Made by a program: the position numbers and the translations under genes. A DNA stretch of 64,000 nucleotides from Acanthosoma haemorrhoidale. Lineage: Eukaryota; Arthropoda; Insecta; Hemiptera; Acanthosomatidae. The stretch spans positions 89,405,333 to 89,469,332 of the forward strand of contig OV884013.1 in NCBI GenBank assembly GCA_930367205.1. The letters run 5' to 3'. Under the pieces are notes generated by a model. It was not told the origin of the DNA. It worked only from the letters and a program-made list of their open reading frames with translations, and made no database searches. Of this stretch, positions 11,864-24,600 are shown in pieces. How positions within the stretch are numbered: the stretch's first letter is position 1; each line of letters opens with the position of its first letter.

Positions 11864-14800
11864 ATGTCTAAGGCCGAATTATCTTGTGTGTACTCCGCAC
11901 TCATCCTCGCTGACGATGATGTCGCAGTCACTGTAAGTATTATACTACTAACGGGATATTCAAGTTATTTCGTGCCGCACTTAAATCGGTTTTTTGTTGG
12001 TATTGCTTCAATATTTCTTTTATTATTTGTATATGTTTCTCTTGTTTGAGCAAAATAATAATAGGATATGCATTTATTGTAAGTTGTAATGGAAGGTTGA
12101 AATCGCGCTAACCACGTGAGCTTCGCCACGTGGATTGTTTTAGTAAACTTTTTCCTAGGACTGCTTGTACTGTTATTAATGTGCTCTACCAGGTTCAGTT
12201 TAATTGGTAAAAGCCGAATTCTGTTTTTTGAGTTTTATATGGCTAAAATTTATTGGGTTGTTTATGCTCCACCTGGAGTACTTGTTTTACTTTGTAGGGT
12301 CACTCTTTAATTTTATTTAAGCCCCTTGAGATATCATCAAATTCTTTTTACATCTTAAGGCCAATAGTTTTATTGTTAAACAATTTTAACACCATTAAGT
12401 TTAACAAGCTTAAGTTTTGTTAACACCATTTTGTTTGAGATATTACCTATATATCTAACCCTTAATTTATAAAGTTACTACTCTTAAGCCTAATCCGTTT
12501 GTGTGTAGGCTGCAAACAAATTAAAGTTTTGTTAATGTGTGATAAATTATACTTCTTTTTGTGTATGTTCAAAGTCCCATTATAATATCGACATAAATTT
12601 TATAAGTTGCATTATCTACTAATATTAGTCTTATGATTATTTCATATTATTTTTCTGCATTCAATGATGGCTTAGTCAGCTAAGCTGTTAGTCGGGAACT
12701 AAAGTCTTTATTTAGTTTAATTATTGGTTTGAGTAAGATTATGCTTATATTGTAACTGTGATAATTGATTAGGGAGGATGGGTATTAGTGTAGTGGTGAA
12801 ATCTTTGGGATATAATACATACAATAAAAATGTATATTGGGGCATCATTCCAACCTGCTTTAATTAACATTTTCTATGTATTCTCACAGCTCTACCAAAT
12901 GTACAACATTTTTTTTTCTCTTGTAATAAGGGGAACACTATCATTACCCGTTGGAGAGTTAATAACAGACTTGTTAGTGCTTTTCAAATCCATCCTAATG
13001 GTAAAGTGAAAGATGGTTTTCTGATTAATATTAATCTTATGGTCCCCTTTAAATTTGATATATATACAATTCTGTGGCCGAGTGGTGAGCACCATGCCTA
13101 CATTAATTGTAGAGTCCTTTTTTTGGCTTTTTGAGGAATAATGAGTTCCTTCTTTAAATAAAGAAGCAGTGAAGCTAGTTTAGAAATCCTTTATATTAGT
13201 TAAGTCACATTTACGCTAGTTCCTTAGTCCTACCTAGCAACTAGGACATCAACATCTTATATCTAAGGCCACTTCAATTGATATTAAATTTGATTTTGTT
13301 ATAGAACTTATACAATTATAATTAAAATTGTGTGAAACTCGAATAAGAGATTTTGTTTCTGGTCTAATTACTAATTAATTGTAAGCAGTGACTGTGGTCT
13401 TATGAGTTGACCGGCTAATTTATATGTAATAAATAACGATAATTTTAAAGAAAAAATGAGCTTTTTACTATTTAGAAATAATGATAATGTACATTCAGAT
13501 TTCTCTATAATAAATAGATAACATGAGAGTCCCTTGAGTTAGTAGATGATTTCCTTATACAATCTTATAGTATTCATTTAATAAAATACTAAATCTCTGT
13601 TAAGGAAATCAAATGCATTATTAGGAAAGTACCAAAATCTGGTTTTTAGCTTATATCTACTAACTTGGCCATTGAGACTTAAAACCTATAACTAAAGGAT
13701 AACTTAGGTAATTTAATTATTTAAAACATACTATGTTTACAATAGTTTATTGAATAAGCTTTTGTAGAATTTGTCAAATAGTACTTAATCTTTTAAATTT
13801 TCAAAAATTATAGGGAGAGAAAATCCAAACAATCCTGAAGGCGGCTAATGTGGATATTGAACCCTACTGGCCTGGTCTATTTGCCAAGTCGCTGGAAGGA
13901 ATCAATGTCAAGGACCTGATCACCAACATCAGTTCTGGAGTAGGCAGCGGTGGTGCACCAACTGGAGCCCCCGCAGGTACATAGCAAAAATTAAATTTAA
14001 CTAAAATATTATTAACCTTAGGCACTTGATATTCATGAGAACTCGAAACAACTAATTCCAAACAAATTTGTTTTAGTTTAGTGAGATTTGAGAGAAGGAA
14101 AAAATGAGTAAGAATGAATTGAAAGATGAACATAAGAGATAATAAAGTCATGCTAATTAATTGTATTTGTTGAAAATCATGATTATGTTTATTCAAAATA
14201 ATAAAAACATTTTGTAAATAAGATAAATTATTGCTTATGAAGGATACGTATGCAGTATGTAAATGCACAAAACTTAATGAATTTTCTATGATACTCTTTT
14301 TGGTTTAGTGTTTATCAATCATTGCAGATTATAACAAAAAGTTAAACTTATAAACAATTTATGTAACATCTCACATCAGACCTTATGAAAAGTAATTCAT
14401 CCATTTGTAAGGTGCCAAATTCTCTTCCTGAGCACTAACTACAGCACAAACCACATAAAGAATGGTTCACTATGAATTTATTTAAATGTGATTAATAATA
14501 TAAAGTTGTTACCTCTCTGTTAACTTGTTCTCTAACTCTAATGTTCTTAGCTTATTGCTGATCTAGAGCCAAATGCCATTTAAAGTTAGCTTAAAGACCT
14601 TTTTAAAATGACATCTGTCCAAAAAGATTTTAAGCAAACAACTAGATTTTTATTAAAAAATGCGGTTTTACTCATATCTGGTTACTATCTTTCATAAGTT
14701 CACTGAAATGATTCATTCTTGTTTATTTGTTCAGTGGAAACTTGAAAGTGAGGTTGTTAAGATCTCTTTCAAGGTGGTGGGAATGCCAACATGAAAATCT

Positions 14801-15197
14801 GCTTAAGGGTATAAAAAATGAACTAAACAGAAATCAATCTAAATTCAATTTCCTGATATATAAACCCCAAAAACTGCTCTAAAAGTTCTTCTATTATAAG
14901 TTCTAAGTGTCACTTGTTTGCCATAGGTTAAACTGAAGTGGTATTTAGTATCAAATTTATAGTACAGTTTCTTATTTAATTATTATTAGGTGGCGCTGCA
15001 CCTGCCGCAGCAGCTGCTCCAGCTGGTGGTGATAAGAAAAAAGAAGAGAAAAAGAAGGAAGAGAGTGAAAATGAATCAGATGATGATATGGGCTTTGGTA
15101 AGTTATTTGTTATTTTTTGTGATGGTGGTTAAATAGAAAATATTTTTTGTATTGAATGTTAATTTTTTATATTTTTGTTTCAGGTCTTTTTGATTGA
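11864..15197 (+). CDS. RpLP1: 60S acidic ribosomal protein P1 (4 exons, 117 aa)
   Basis: Exons 11864-11932, 13814-13976, 14990-15097 and 15184-15197 join in phase (0, 1, 1) to 354 bp. The protein starts [19 protein letters not shown], has the helical dimerisation domain ('[20 protein letters not shown]', '[11 protein letters not shown]'), a Gly/Ala/Pro hinge, a charged [10 protein letters not shown] stretch and the invariant C-terminal tail [12 protein letters not shown]1 pairs with P2 and binds P0 to form the flexible GTPase-activating stalk of the large subunit, recruiting elongation factors. The last exon has only 14 coding bases, enough for LFD and the stop. The start follows a pyrimidine-rich stretch (about 11845-11855) that could be a TOP-type transcription start. 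An AATAAA lies at 15430-15435, with weaker AT-rich candidates nearer the stop. Intron sizes are 1881, 1013 and 86 bp; I saw no convincing snoRNA in them. Confidence 0.97.
15098..15183 (+). other. RpLP1 intron 3 (86 bp)
   Basis: Short intron with donor GTAAGTTA and a T-rich acceptor tract ending CAG. It separates the acidic tail exon from the 14-base exon encoding the final LFD residues, which ribosome-targeting toxins and elongation factors recognise in this family. Confidence 0.9.
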
Positions 15198-16529
15198 AGA
15201 TGTAAAAGAAATTTTTTATTTGTACATATTTTTCTGATTGATATGTACTTTATAAGTATGAAATATAAAGATTTTTGTACTTAACACGTTTATTATATTA
15301 TTCCTTCTTCCCCCATAGAAATTGTCTTTTATGTTTGTAGAAAAATTATATTTTTATTAGATCTTTTAAGTGATAATAATTTTGTACAGAAATCGTCCTT
15401 CATTGATAATTATTAGTATGATATATTTAAATAAATTGCCATTTTCACCTCTGGTCTGCTGCATTACCACAATTACTTAGTGGTGCATCAAATTTATTGA
15501 ATACAAATTCACAGCCGACTATACAAACTCCCAGTTTAATTTTAATACTAGAACTCGATAAGCTGTACGTAATCTAGCAACAAATGTAGTTGTATATCAC
15601 GTGTTCATTTTCTCTCCTATTGATGCCCCTATTAGATCCCAATTCTTGCACTCTGTTCATTAAACATCAGGTGTTGACAATGGATATTATTAATATAAAT
15701 CATTTGTAATTAAAAAAGGGAAGAAAACTTATTATTGTTACTATTTACTTAACTAGAGTTTATTGTTAGCTGTGAATTTATATCTAAATTGGTTATAGAT
15801 CAAAATAATAAATTGATGAAATAACAATGTTTCATCACATTTATCGATAATGTTAACATACTATGTGTGTTTGCATCAGGTCCTAATAATAAGGAAAGAT
15901 GTAGATATCAACATAATATTAGTTATTAACAAGAGTAGTTATAAATATAGACACAAATAAAAGAAAGGTATGGCAACTTAACAGTCCTGCAAGAGTGAGG
16001 ATGTTGCCAATATGCGCTTGTTTGGCCCTACTCTCCCTATGATGGCACAGAGGCAGGCAACACCCTTTGAAAAATCTTTTCTGTGATTCTACATTCTATT
16101 CTTTGGGTAATAATTATTAACAATGAGGTCTAAACAATAAAATAAAATTGACAGTGGAAAAGACTTCTATTAAAACATCTTGTTGACATAGCACCAATAA
16201 ACAGGCCAACTAGATCTCTGCAACTGCAAGATGTCAGCCTTGATGCAATGCTTAATCATTGTGAGAGTTTGCCTTAACAGAATTCATATGGGGAAGATCC
16301 TCACTTGTAATTTTTCTTTGGCAAATATTCTTATGTTCCTTTTAGCAGTTAATATAATTCTTAGTACAAACCTGCCAGACCTTTATTGTATATGCAAATA
16401 GATCTTGAAAAAGATATTTTTATCAATCCAAGGAGATCTCATAACATAACAATTCTCATGGCTGACAATAGCATATTGGCCTGAATGCCAGGAAGGTAGC
16501 TGCAATAATCGAGATTGCTTTACTATACT

Positions 16530-16810
16530 TAACATTGTTTGGAAAATACCTTTGCTTTGAAATGCTTGGTTCATTATGATAAACTAAACACTCAATTTAT
16601 GTTGAATTTATCTAATTTAAAAGAGCTTTTGACTCTCGTCTCATATTGCCTACTCGGGTACAAACTTAACTTCAGCTTCAGCATAAAAATCATTAGGATA
16701 CTTATGAGCACATCCAATAATAATAATAATAGATATTATTTTGGGTATGTTCCAAGGTGAAATTCTTAGTCCCTTTCTACTTGTTTTAGACAATCTTGAA
16801 ATTTTTTTTT
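16530..16810 (+). mobile_element. Weak LINE reverse-transcriptase remnant
   Basis: A plus-strand frame near 16735-16800 reads 'GMFQGEILSPFLLVLDNLE', resembling the 'GVPQGxILSPxLF' RT block of non-LTR elements. It is preceded by an open frame with 'HYDKLNTQF'. No other RT block is intact, so this is only a probable fossil. The rest of 15500-17500 shows nothing else I can name. Confidence 0.35.
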
Positions 16811-17506
16811 TTTTAACAGGTTGTTGAAACTAACATAAATGGAAGTAGTAATGTTATATTAATATGTATATAATTATACGTAAAAATATAATTTTGTCAA
16901 CCCCATTAGTACCTCAATGTTAGTCCTGTTTTCATATTGTTCATTTGCATTTGCAGGTAGGGTATGGAAAAGGAAAAAAAAAAAGGATTTGTTGTGTTTA
17001 ACAGGAGATAGATAATAAGACCCATTCGGAGAATAGCCTGAAGCTATTTATATATTGAAAAGATTTACCCAGATAATGTTAAACCATCTCATATTGAGGG
17101 ATAAAGCGACTTCTCTACTAGAAGACAATATGATTTTTCTTTCAATAAGTGGCTATCACCTGCTATAGGGTGTATAGCATCAAATTTAAGAGAAGAAATA
17201 ATCCTGTAGTTTTCTCCTAGGTTGGTTAATGCAACCTGACCATTGCTTCCATTTAGTAGACTGGTGGTTCCCATCTTACTAAGTACAACCAAGAAAGCTC
17301 AAGGAGGCCCTTGAGTCTCCCATCTAAACAATTTTGTCTTGGTTAACACATTAAATCATACAATCTACTGGCTTTCTCTAGGGACCTCTTAAGTTGTTAA
17401 TTCATAAACATAGTAACAACAAATTTGTTGTAGATAAAATAAATAAATATAATATGAAGAATGACAGAACAAAATTTCAATAAATTGATTAACACATATT
17501 CCAACT

Positions 17507-17512
17507 TTTATT
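17507..17512 (-). terminator. Polyadenylation signal of mRpS14
   Basis: TTTATT on the plus strand reads AATAAA on the gene strand, 63 bp beyond the stop codon. Confidence 0.6.
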
Positions 17513-17574
17513 TAACACATCTATTACTGAAGTTAAATCTAAATTACAAATCGGCTTTTAAAAAAAAAGTAGGA

Positions 17575-18145
17575 TCACCACAATGCCCTCTGCATCCCTG
17601 AAATCAAATTGTGGTCCGCGAAGTCTCTAAAAACTATTCTGCTAGCTCTCCATTTAACCACAACTCCTCTAGGCCTTGAGGTAAATGCACACCTGTTCAC
17701 TATTTTTGGTCCAAGGCAATCATTTGGAAGTTCTTCGATTTCTTTATCAGCTATTTCCTAACAAAAACAATGCTTCATTAATTTTTTTGCAAGCACAATT
17801 CACATCAATTTATTTAGTAAGAAATTTAACTAACTCTTATCTCTATGGGTAGTACAACATTCTTTCTAATGCACTGTATTCTTAATTTTGTGTCTGCATG
17901 AGCTGCTAGATTTCTACGTTTCCGAACATCTTTTTTCATGCGCCAGTCAGTCCACAGCAATGCCATATTTCTCACTTGTTCTATTTGGGGTATGTAAGTT
18001 TTAGCCTAGATACAATCAAAAGCTAAACATAAAAGAAAATAAACGAATTGAAATAAATAAAGTCATAAAAAATGAAAACTCTTACTCTACTAATCGTTCC
18101 CAAATTTTTTGCAGCTCTATAACAAAAACTGTTTAAATACGACAT
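17575..18145 (-). CDS. mRpS14: Mitochondrial 28S ribosomal protein S14 (3 exons, 137 aa)
   Basis: Exons 18086-18145, 17835-18005 and 17575-17757 (60, 171 and 183 bp) join in phase 0. The N-terminus (MSYLNSFCYRAAKNLGTISR) is short and basic, as expected for a mitochondrial targeting segment. The core has 'TDWRMKKDVRKRRNLA', 'RKNVVLPIEIREIADKEIEE' and the uS14 signature 'NRCAFTSRPRGVVVKWRASR' followed by 'IVFRDFADHNLISGMQRALW', ending on Trp as in vertebrate MRPS14 (128 aa). The protein sits in the head of the mitochondrial small subunit next to the decoding region. The donor of intron 2 is a slightly unusual GTTAGT. A minus-strand AATAAA (17507-17512) lies about 60 bp past the stop. Only two of the zinc-ribbon cysteines of some S14 proteins could be looked for, and the four-Cys pattern is absent, as in other mitochondrial S14. 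Confidence 0.96.
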
Positions 18146-18352
18146 GGTAAATAATTATATTCTAATAAAATCAAATTCCTTTTGAAAAAAGTCTGATTGT
18201 AGACTGTTTAGTTTTGAGAAGGTTACTCAAGAGCCATGCAGAGAATACCTCCGTAGAGGTTACAAGAAGAAATGTAAAGATTGAAAAAGTTGTGATTGGG
18301 TTATGGTGGAATTCACTTGCTTGCCTCACTCATTGTATTCTCTTTTTTTTAG

Positions 18353-18436
18353 GCTATAAAAAGACGGACTATAGCAGGATATTATGTTGGGAGTTACCCA
18401 TCTATGGATTTGAAACGAGAATCTTTATATAATTAA
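18353..18436 (+). other. Possible terminal exon of an unassigned divergent transcript
   Basis: A strong acceptor (T-rich run ending TTTTTTTTAG at 18352) follows a 79 bp stretch that begins with a GTAAAG donor at 18274. Joining the open frame ending at 18273 to the frame from 18353 keeps it open through KRRTIAGYYVGSYPSMDLKR to a TAA at 18434-18436. The upstream frame runs back to a stop at about 18164 without an ATG, so the start is not found. It lies head-to-head with mRpS14. I do not recognise the protein; it may be the C-terminus of a small basic protein or a spliced non-coding RNA. Confidence 0.3.
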
Positions 18437-21400
18437 AAAACTGGGAAGAAACACTTTATTAATAAAATAACGTGAGGCTATCCAATTTTAATTGGCTTGA
18501 CATAATTGATAATTCTTAATTTACATTTAATTTCAAACGCTCGCAAAAAGGTATAAAATAATAATATTAAAGCTTAATTTAATTCTGTCATTCCGGGGTG
18601 TAATTAGCTACGGCTAAAAAACATATATTTTCCGGGTTTTTTAAAAACGTTGTAACATTAATACATATAATGCGTTTGTTAAAAATGATCTCTTTTCACA
18701 CCATTAAGGAGCTTATTCACTCAATATATAGAATACCCATTTAATTATGGGGCGAACAAATCCTGGTTTACACCGTGTATTTACACTTATCTCGTTTTTA
18801 CGTTTCGACTTACACATTTATCTCTTGGAGCCAAATAATTTGTATACCCTTGCAAATTTTTAAGAATTGAATAAAACAATTGACTAAGGACATACCAGTA
18901 TTAAAACTGGAATTATTCCTCCAGAGTCGGGCTGCTACGTTCCGCCGAGTCGTTCCAAGCTCCGAACGGAACGAAAAACAATTTTATAGCTCTTAAGGTA
19001 GCGAATTCAGTAGAGCTGATTCTACTGTAAAACCAGTAAATCTAAATGATTGTAGTATAGGTCCTGATCCTGTCAGTATTTTTTTCATTGGATGTTATTA
19101 ATAAAGCTTGAAATGTTTAATTTCATTGAACCATTTTTACTATACCAGCCTTTATCTCTCAACCCAGGTAAATTTTTCCACACATTTGATTATTTGGGGA
19201 ATTGACACACCTCTCATCACTAAGATGGATTTATATGCAGATCATAATTATTTTCAAATTGTAATCATTCCACTCTGGAGTTTGACTATATATGCATGAG
19301 GTTCAGGTCTTTTCACACCATTTAAAATTTTGGCTAACTCCTCCCAAAAAAGCGATACTTGAATTGAATCTCTACTTTAAAGATATTTTTCTGTTGAAAA
19401 TTTGATAACATTACGAGATTCCATTCTGTATACTTTACCGCATTACTAAAATAAATATTACCACCACCCTGACTTCTTAACTGAAATCTCAATAAACTTT
19501 TTTCTAAAAAGGTTTAGTGAAGTGTATATGTAACAATATTGTGATCTTTCCAATTATTCATTAATTGAAAGTAGTTGGTTGATTTCCTTAGTTTTATAGA
19601 ATTACTTTTATTAGCATACACATTCAAAAGGAATTTATTTTGCAAACCCCTCTGATTGGCACTATACATGGGAATTTGTAACCATGGCCACAACCGTTTT
19701 ATATAAATATTTTAAAGAAAGTAGTCATAAATCTGATTTTATGTGTTTTTGTAATAGTATTCCACTTAAGACCAACATATTAAACAAATTCTTAATCAGC
19801 ATATTGGAATCTGTAACTTGATGCCCTACACAATATACTAACAAAAATATATTTTTTTCCTACATATTACATTAACCACAAATAATGTAAAAACAAAACT
19901 TAATTATTAAATAACTTATTTGCTGATTGAGTGATTCATTTTATTCACCCGATTAGAAATTTAGCAGTGTTAAGAATGTTAAAGGTTTAAATAGATTTTA
20001 TGTAAATAATGCAGCACTTTCCATTGGTGGAAATTTACAAGTACTTTTTAAAAAAAGAGCAAATAGCCTGCTATGCAGTTAATAGATCTAGAACTGAACC
20101 AGTTCAGGTTGGGAAGAAAGAGACAGAGATATTTAAGAGTGAGAGGGAAGTATTTCATAATTACAACTCAATGTCTCATTAACTCACTGTTTATAATTTG
20201 TTTAGACCTTACCTTGATATTTTTTAAAGGCTACTAGCTTTTTGAAAAGAAATTAAGTCCTCTACCCCTAACAAAATTACCATTTATCGAAGAACTGAAA
20301 GAACCATTACAAAAATGGAGTGAGTACATACAATAACATTTTTTATCCACAGCCATCAGGCCCCCTCCCACATCCTCTTGCTGGCCCTGGGCGAGAAGTG
20401 AGACTGCTAGGCATGTTCTCTCCATTCATATCCCTAATTGTCATGTAACAAGGATGAACCACTGCCATGTTCATCCCACTTTAATCAGGTCAAAGGAGTG
20501 TTCATTTGGGAGGGAGATTAAGTGACATTTAATTTTAAACTTTTTATTCCTGTGTCTTTGTAACATGGCATTAAAGTTAGTTCAAACCATGGGCCATGTG
20601 AAGACATATTTACTTCTTCTGACAGTAGGTCTGTTGTCTGCTTGCCCATTACATTTTATTTTTTAATTTAAACACAGCAAGCAGGATGGGGAAGTAAGCT
20701 ATCAGGCCTACATCACCACTCAAAACATTTAATAATACATACATACAAGGTGAGCCCCATCACCTAATAGTCTTTTCAACCAAGTCAAATATAATGTGTA
20801 TCATTATATCTGTATTGCATTAATTCTATACAAAATCAAATCATATGTATAATGTGGTGACACTACAGAAAATATAAAACTCATATGTAAATAGATTCGA
20901 ATGAGAATCTATAATGAAAATAATAATTGTAATTTTTAAGGGGCTATGAAAAAAAAAAATAATACATATAAAATAATATTGGCAATTATATTAAATTTAC
21001 TTTAATTAATCTGTAGGATTATACAGATGCAGATTATAATTCTAAGCAGAAAATTTAATTAGTTGAAGAAGCCAGAAATAAGCCAACATTTGACAATAAA
21101 TATTGCCTAAACCTCAAAGAAGGTGATGTTACGATAGAGGGATTATTTAAAACCCAGTATTGTAATTGTACTCCTTCTCAATCGTTTTGGGGAGACTCCG
21201 AGAATGGATCTCTGACCTAAATCTAAGCTGAAGGTCAGGGAATAGGTCTTCCCCTCGTGGGTCACAGGTTGGACTTGGGACATCCTGTCTTCAACGAATG
21301 AATGAAATATAAGTATCCATCACAAAATAAAACCTTCATTCGCCGAATGTGGCTCTTATACAGTTTAAATTCTTCTCAAGTTGGGATTTCAATTTGGAGT

Positions 21401-21650
21401 TATCTAGAGTTGTGTTTGGGTAGTATTCAGTTAAAATGAACCTATAAATGTTAATTTTAATTTACTGAGTTTTTCTACTTAATAAGAAATATAGACACAA
21501 CCTAACAAATCAATTAATTTTATAAAATTTACATTATTTAGAGTAAAAAAAATAGATAAGGGTATACTTAAAGTAATACAATAAATTTGAAAAGACATTT
21601 AATATAAAAAATATCATGAAACAATACAAATATTAATATACATATTTATG
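18437..21650. other. Intergenic, no gene seen
   Basis: AT-rich spacer between mRpS14 and SPOUT1. A GC-rich patch at about 18925-18990 and one at 21185-21290 stand out in composition but have no coding or RNA signature. A short match to the start of the poly-A retroposon found at 40.5 and 47.9 kb occurs at about 20748. Confidence 0.5.
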
Positions 21651-24600
21651 TTATGTAAATCCTAATTTATGAGATATCACAGCTAACGATATCAGTAATG
21701 CTTCTTCAGTTCTAATAGTTCTTGAACCTTGACTGGGGCAAGTGTTCAAGTAAGCATCAAACAGAAGTGATACATCATCAACTTCTAATTTGACATCATT
21801 ATTAAGTGCAAATTCAAGACCTTTCACCCCGCCAAAGACCAGCAGGCCATGTTTATAACCAGCTTCAGGTACTGACAGTTGGTTCCAAGATTGACCTTTG
21901 TCGGAAGTGCCAATTGTGAAATCATAATCAATATCGCCTGAATCAAGGAAAACATCACTGAGTCGCCGAGCTAGCCTTACAGTATAGCCCCAATATAGAC
22001 CCTCTTCTTTTGTTGCTGAATCTTTCGGGACGACAGTTCCTCGTAATTTATTTTTTTTACCTCCTCTGAAAAATAAAATGCACAAATAAATAATAAAGAA
22101 GTGCAATAAAATATTTATTGTCATGTTCTTTTTTTAATAAATAAAAAAAAATTTTAACCAGCAGATAACAAGACTTTTAGGGCAGAGGGGACTTAATAAT
22201 AAAGCCCAGTTACTAACCTAAAAGAAAATATCCGACGTTCTGGAGAGAAGTTACAAACCAAATAAAGAATAAAATAAAATAAATAAAAAAAAGAGAAGAG
22301 AGGGGGAGCTTCAGCAGGCATGAATGAACACATTACAAAGAAATACAAGCAAATTTATTGAATTACTCATTCAAATAAAGAAAATTTATACACCAAAAAT
22401 TATAAAATTAAAATAAAACAATCTTCTTACAGATTACTTACTTTTCATAACAGATTAAATAAGAAGAAAAAAAGAAAGAATAAAACATTTTTACTCATTT
22501 GTGTAATTTTTATAAATATGAAAATAAACATACAACATCCCTTTTATGCTGGTAAAAGAAATATAAAATGTTAAGATAAAATTTTATTTCTAAAATAACA
22601 CTCTCCTATTCATGATTTGAATGTCTTCAACGGGTTTTCATAAAATTGTTGGAACATAAAGAAGAAAACAATAGCAGACAGTTAACTGTTGAATAATTGA
22701 TCTTAAAAAAAAAGACAAAAGTTAGCTGTGAGAAGCATTTTGCTGCGGCATGATTCATAATCTTTTTGTATTTTAAAATTATGTTTTGATCTTAAACAAA
22801 CGAAATGAACAACAAAATTGAGTTGGTAATGTTCAAAGTCACTTCTGGGAATGTCTGTTGTATTGAGAAAATGTGTATGACTATGACCTGGTCGATAGAT
22901 TGATAATTAGTCACCTCATGACTTGGCTGAATGAATGAATGAGGACTGTCCCGGCTTGAACAGCGACAAACCTCAGGCAGTAGTTGACAACTGTTGCAAC
23001 AAAAAATATCCAAAGGGAGGCATAGGCATGAAAGCTTGCCGAACTGAAGCCAGGGAGAGTTAGATCCATACTGGACTAGTGAATTAATAACCTGTTCCTA
23101 GCAATCATCTCGACCTCCCAAGGTACAAAGGTGTGAAGTAACCCTACGTGTTACCACAACACGCACTTCACAAACTAACTTTAAATTTTATCACATAAAA
23201 CTAAACTTAAATCCATATGAAGTTTGTTGGATTGTTTCTGGTTTTTCTTTATCGTCTTTAAGGCATTTGTTTAAGGTTCTTTGTGATGATTATGATCATT
23301 ATTGTCCCATACTAAGCAGAAATGACAATAATTTATATGACTATCAATACAAAAGATGCAGAGCTTTTTCAGCGGGAAAAAAGAAGCTAGTCTAAATGGA
23401 GATGATGCAAGTTTATTTTGTTTTGTTACTCTTTGAGAGGAAATTTTCCCTGATCCAAGTTGCACTATCTTTCATTAATAGTAGACTGGGCTTCACTCCT
23501 TATAAATCAGTACTTGTCCCATAATTTAAGATAAATTAAAATTCATTGGTGCATTGTTTAATCCAATTATAACCAAGTTAAAAACAAAATATGTAAGTAA
23601 GCAAAGAATATAAATTTTAAATACAATCTAATGCATAAATTACCTTTCTAATTTGAGAGTTACTCTTTCACCATTTGTAAGTAAGTTGTCTATTCTCACT
23701 TGCTTCTCAAGACCAACTTCGGCAAAGCTTTTGGTTCCAGATTTGCTGATTTTCTCTGTGACCACACCTTCCCTGAAACAATACAAATAACATTGTTATA
23801 GATAGAAGAAATATTGATTCAGCCAAACACTTTCATAACTATAGTAACTATCCAAACCAAAAATAACAACATTACTAGACAATACTACCGACCTGATTCA
23901 TTCCATAAAAGGTAAATATTGATTACAGTTTGACCATAGAATACAACTATACCAATGAATAAAATATGGAATGTGTTAGAAGAAACAAAGTTTATGGCAG
24001 CCACAAATATCGGCAAAAGAGTTTCTTTGGAAGGTTAGAATGCAGTTTGTCAAAGTTCAGAAATGTATGTTTCTATCCAATATTGCATACTTACTATTAA
24101 AAAGAAAATGGAAATAATCAATAATAAATTTTCAGATTTATACTGCATCTGGAAACATATATCACAGCATATTATAAAATGTTTACAACAACAAAAGGTA
24201 AATACTTTCTCAAAAAAACATATTTGCATGTTTGTTAGAAAATACTATTGTTCCTCACAATTAGACAAGCTTGAGTGCAAGGGTGGGGGGAACATTTTCA
24301 TTCTGGATGGTTGCAACTTAATAGGTCTCGATTAGAGAAACTTGAATTAGATGCTCTTTAAATTTAATTTTGAAAAAATTTACTCAATTATTAATATCAG
24401 GTATTAATTATAAGATGGAAAATTAGTAAATGTGGTATTTTCATATATCATGGCATAATTTTCTACATTTAGTAGGTTTATTTTAGTAATTATTTTGGTT
24501 TGTCAAAGATATGAAATGCAACAATCTATCCTTTTCGCTTTTCACTCATCACTATTTTAAATAAATAGTCATTAGTGTCTTATTGGAAATGTATAGGGTC

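Noticed and set aside
12660..12700. Possible C/D snoRNA in RpLP1 intron 1 (ATGATGG)
   Set aside because: No matching D box or terminal stem at the right spacing.
18998..19016. Short match to large-subunit rRNA (CTTAAGGTAGCGAA)
   Set aside because: The match is about 14 bases and the sequence on either side does not continue as 28S, 23S or mitochondrial 16S rRNA.
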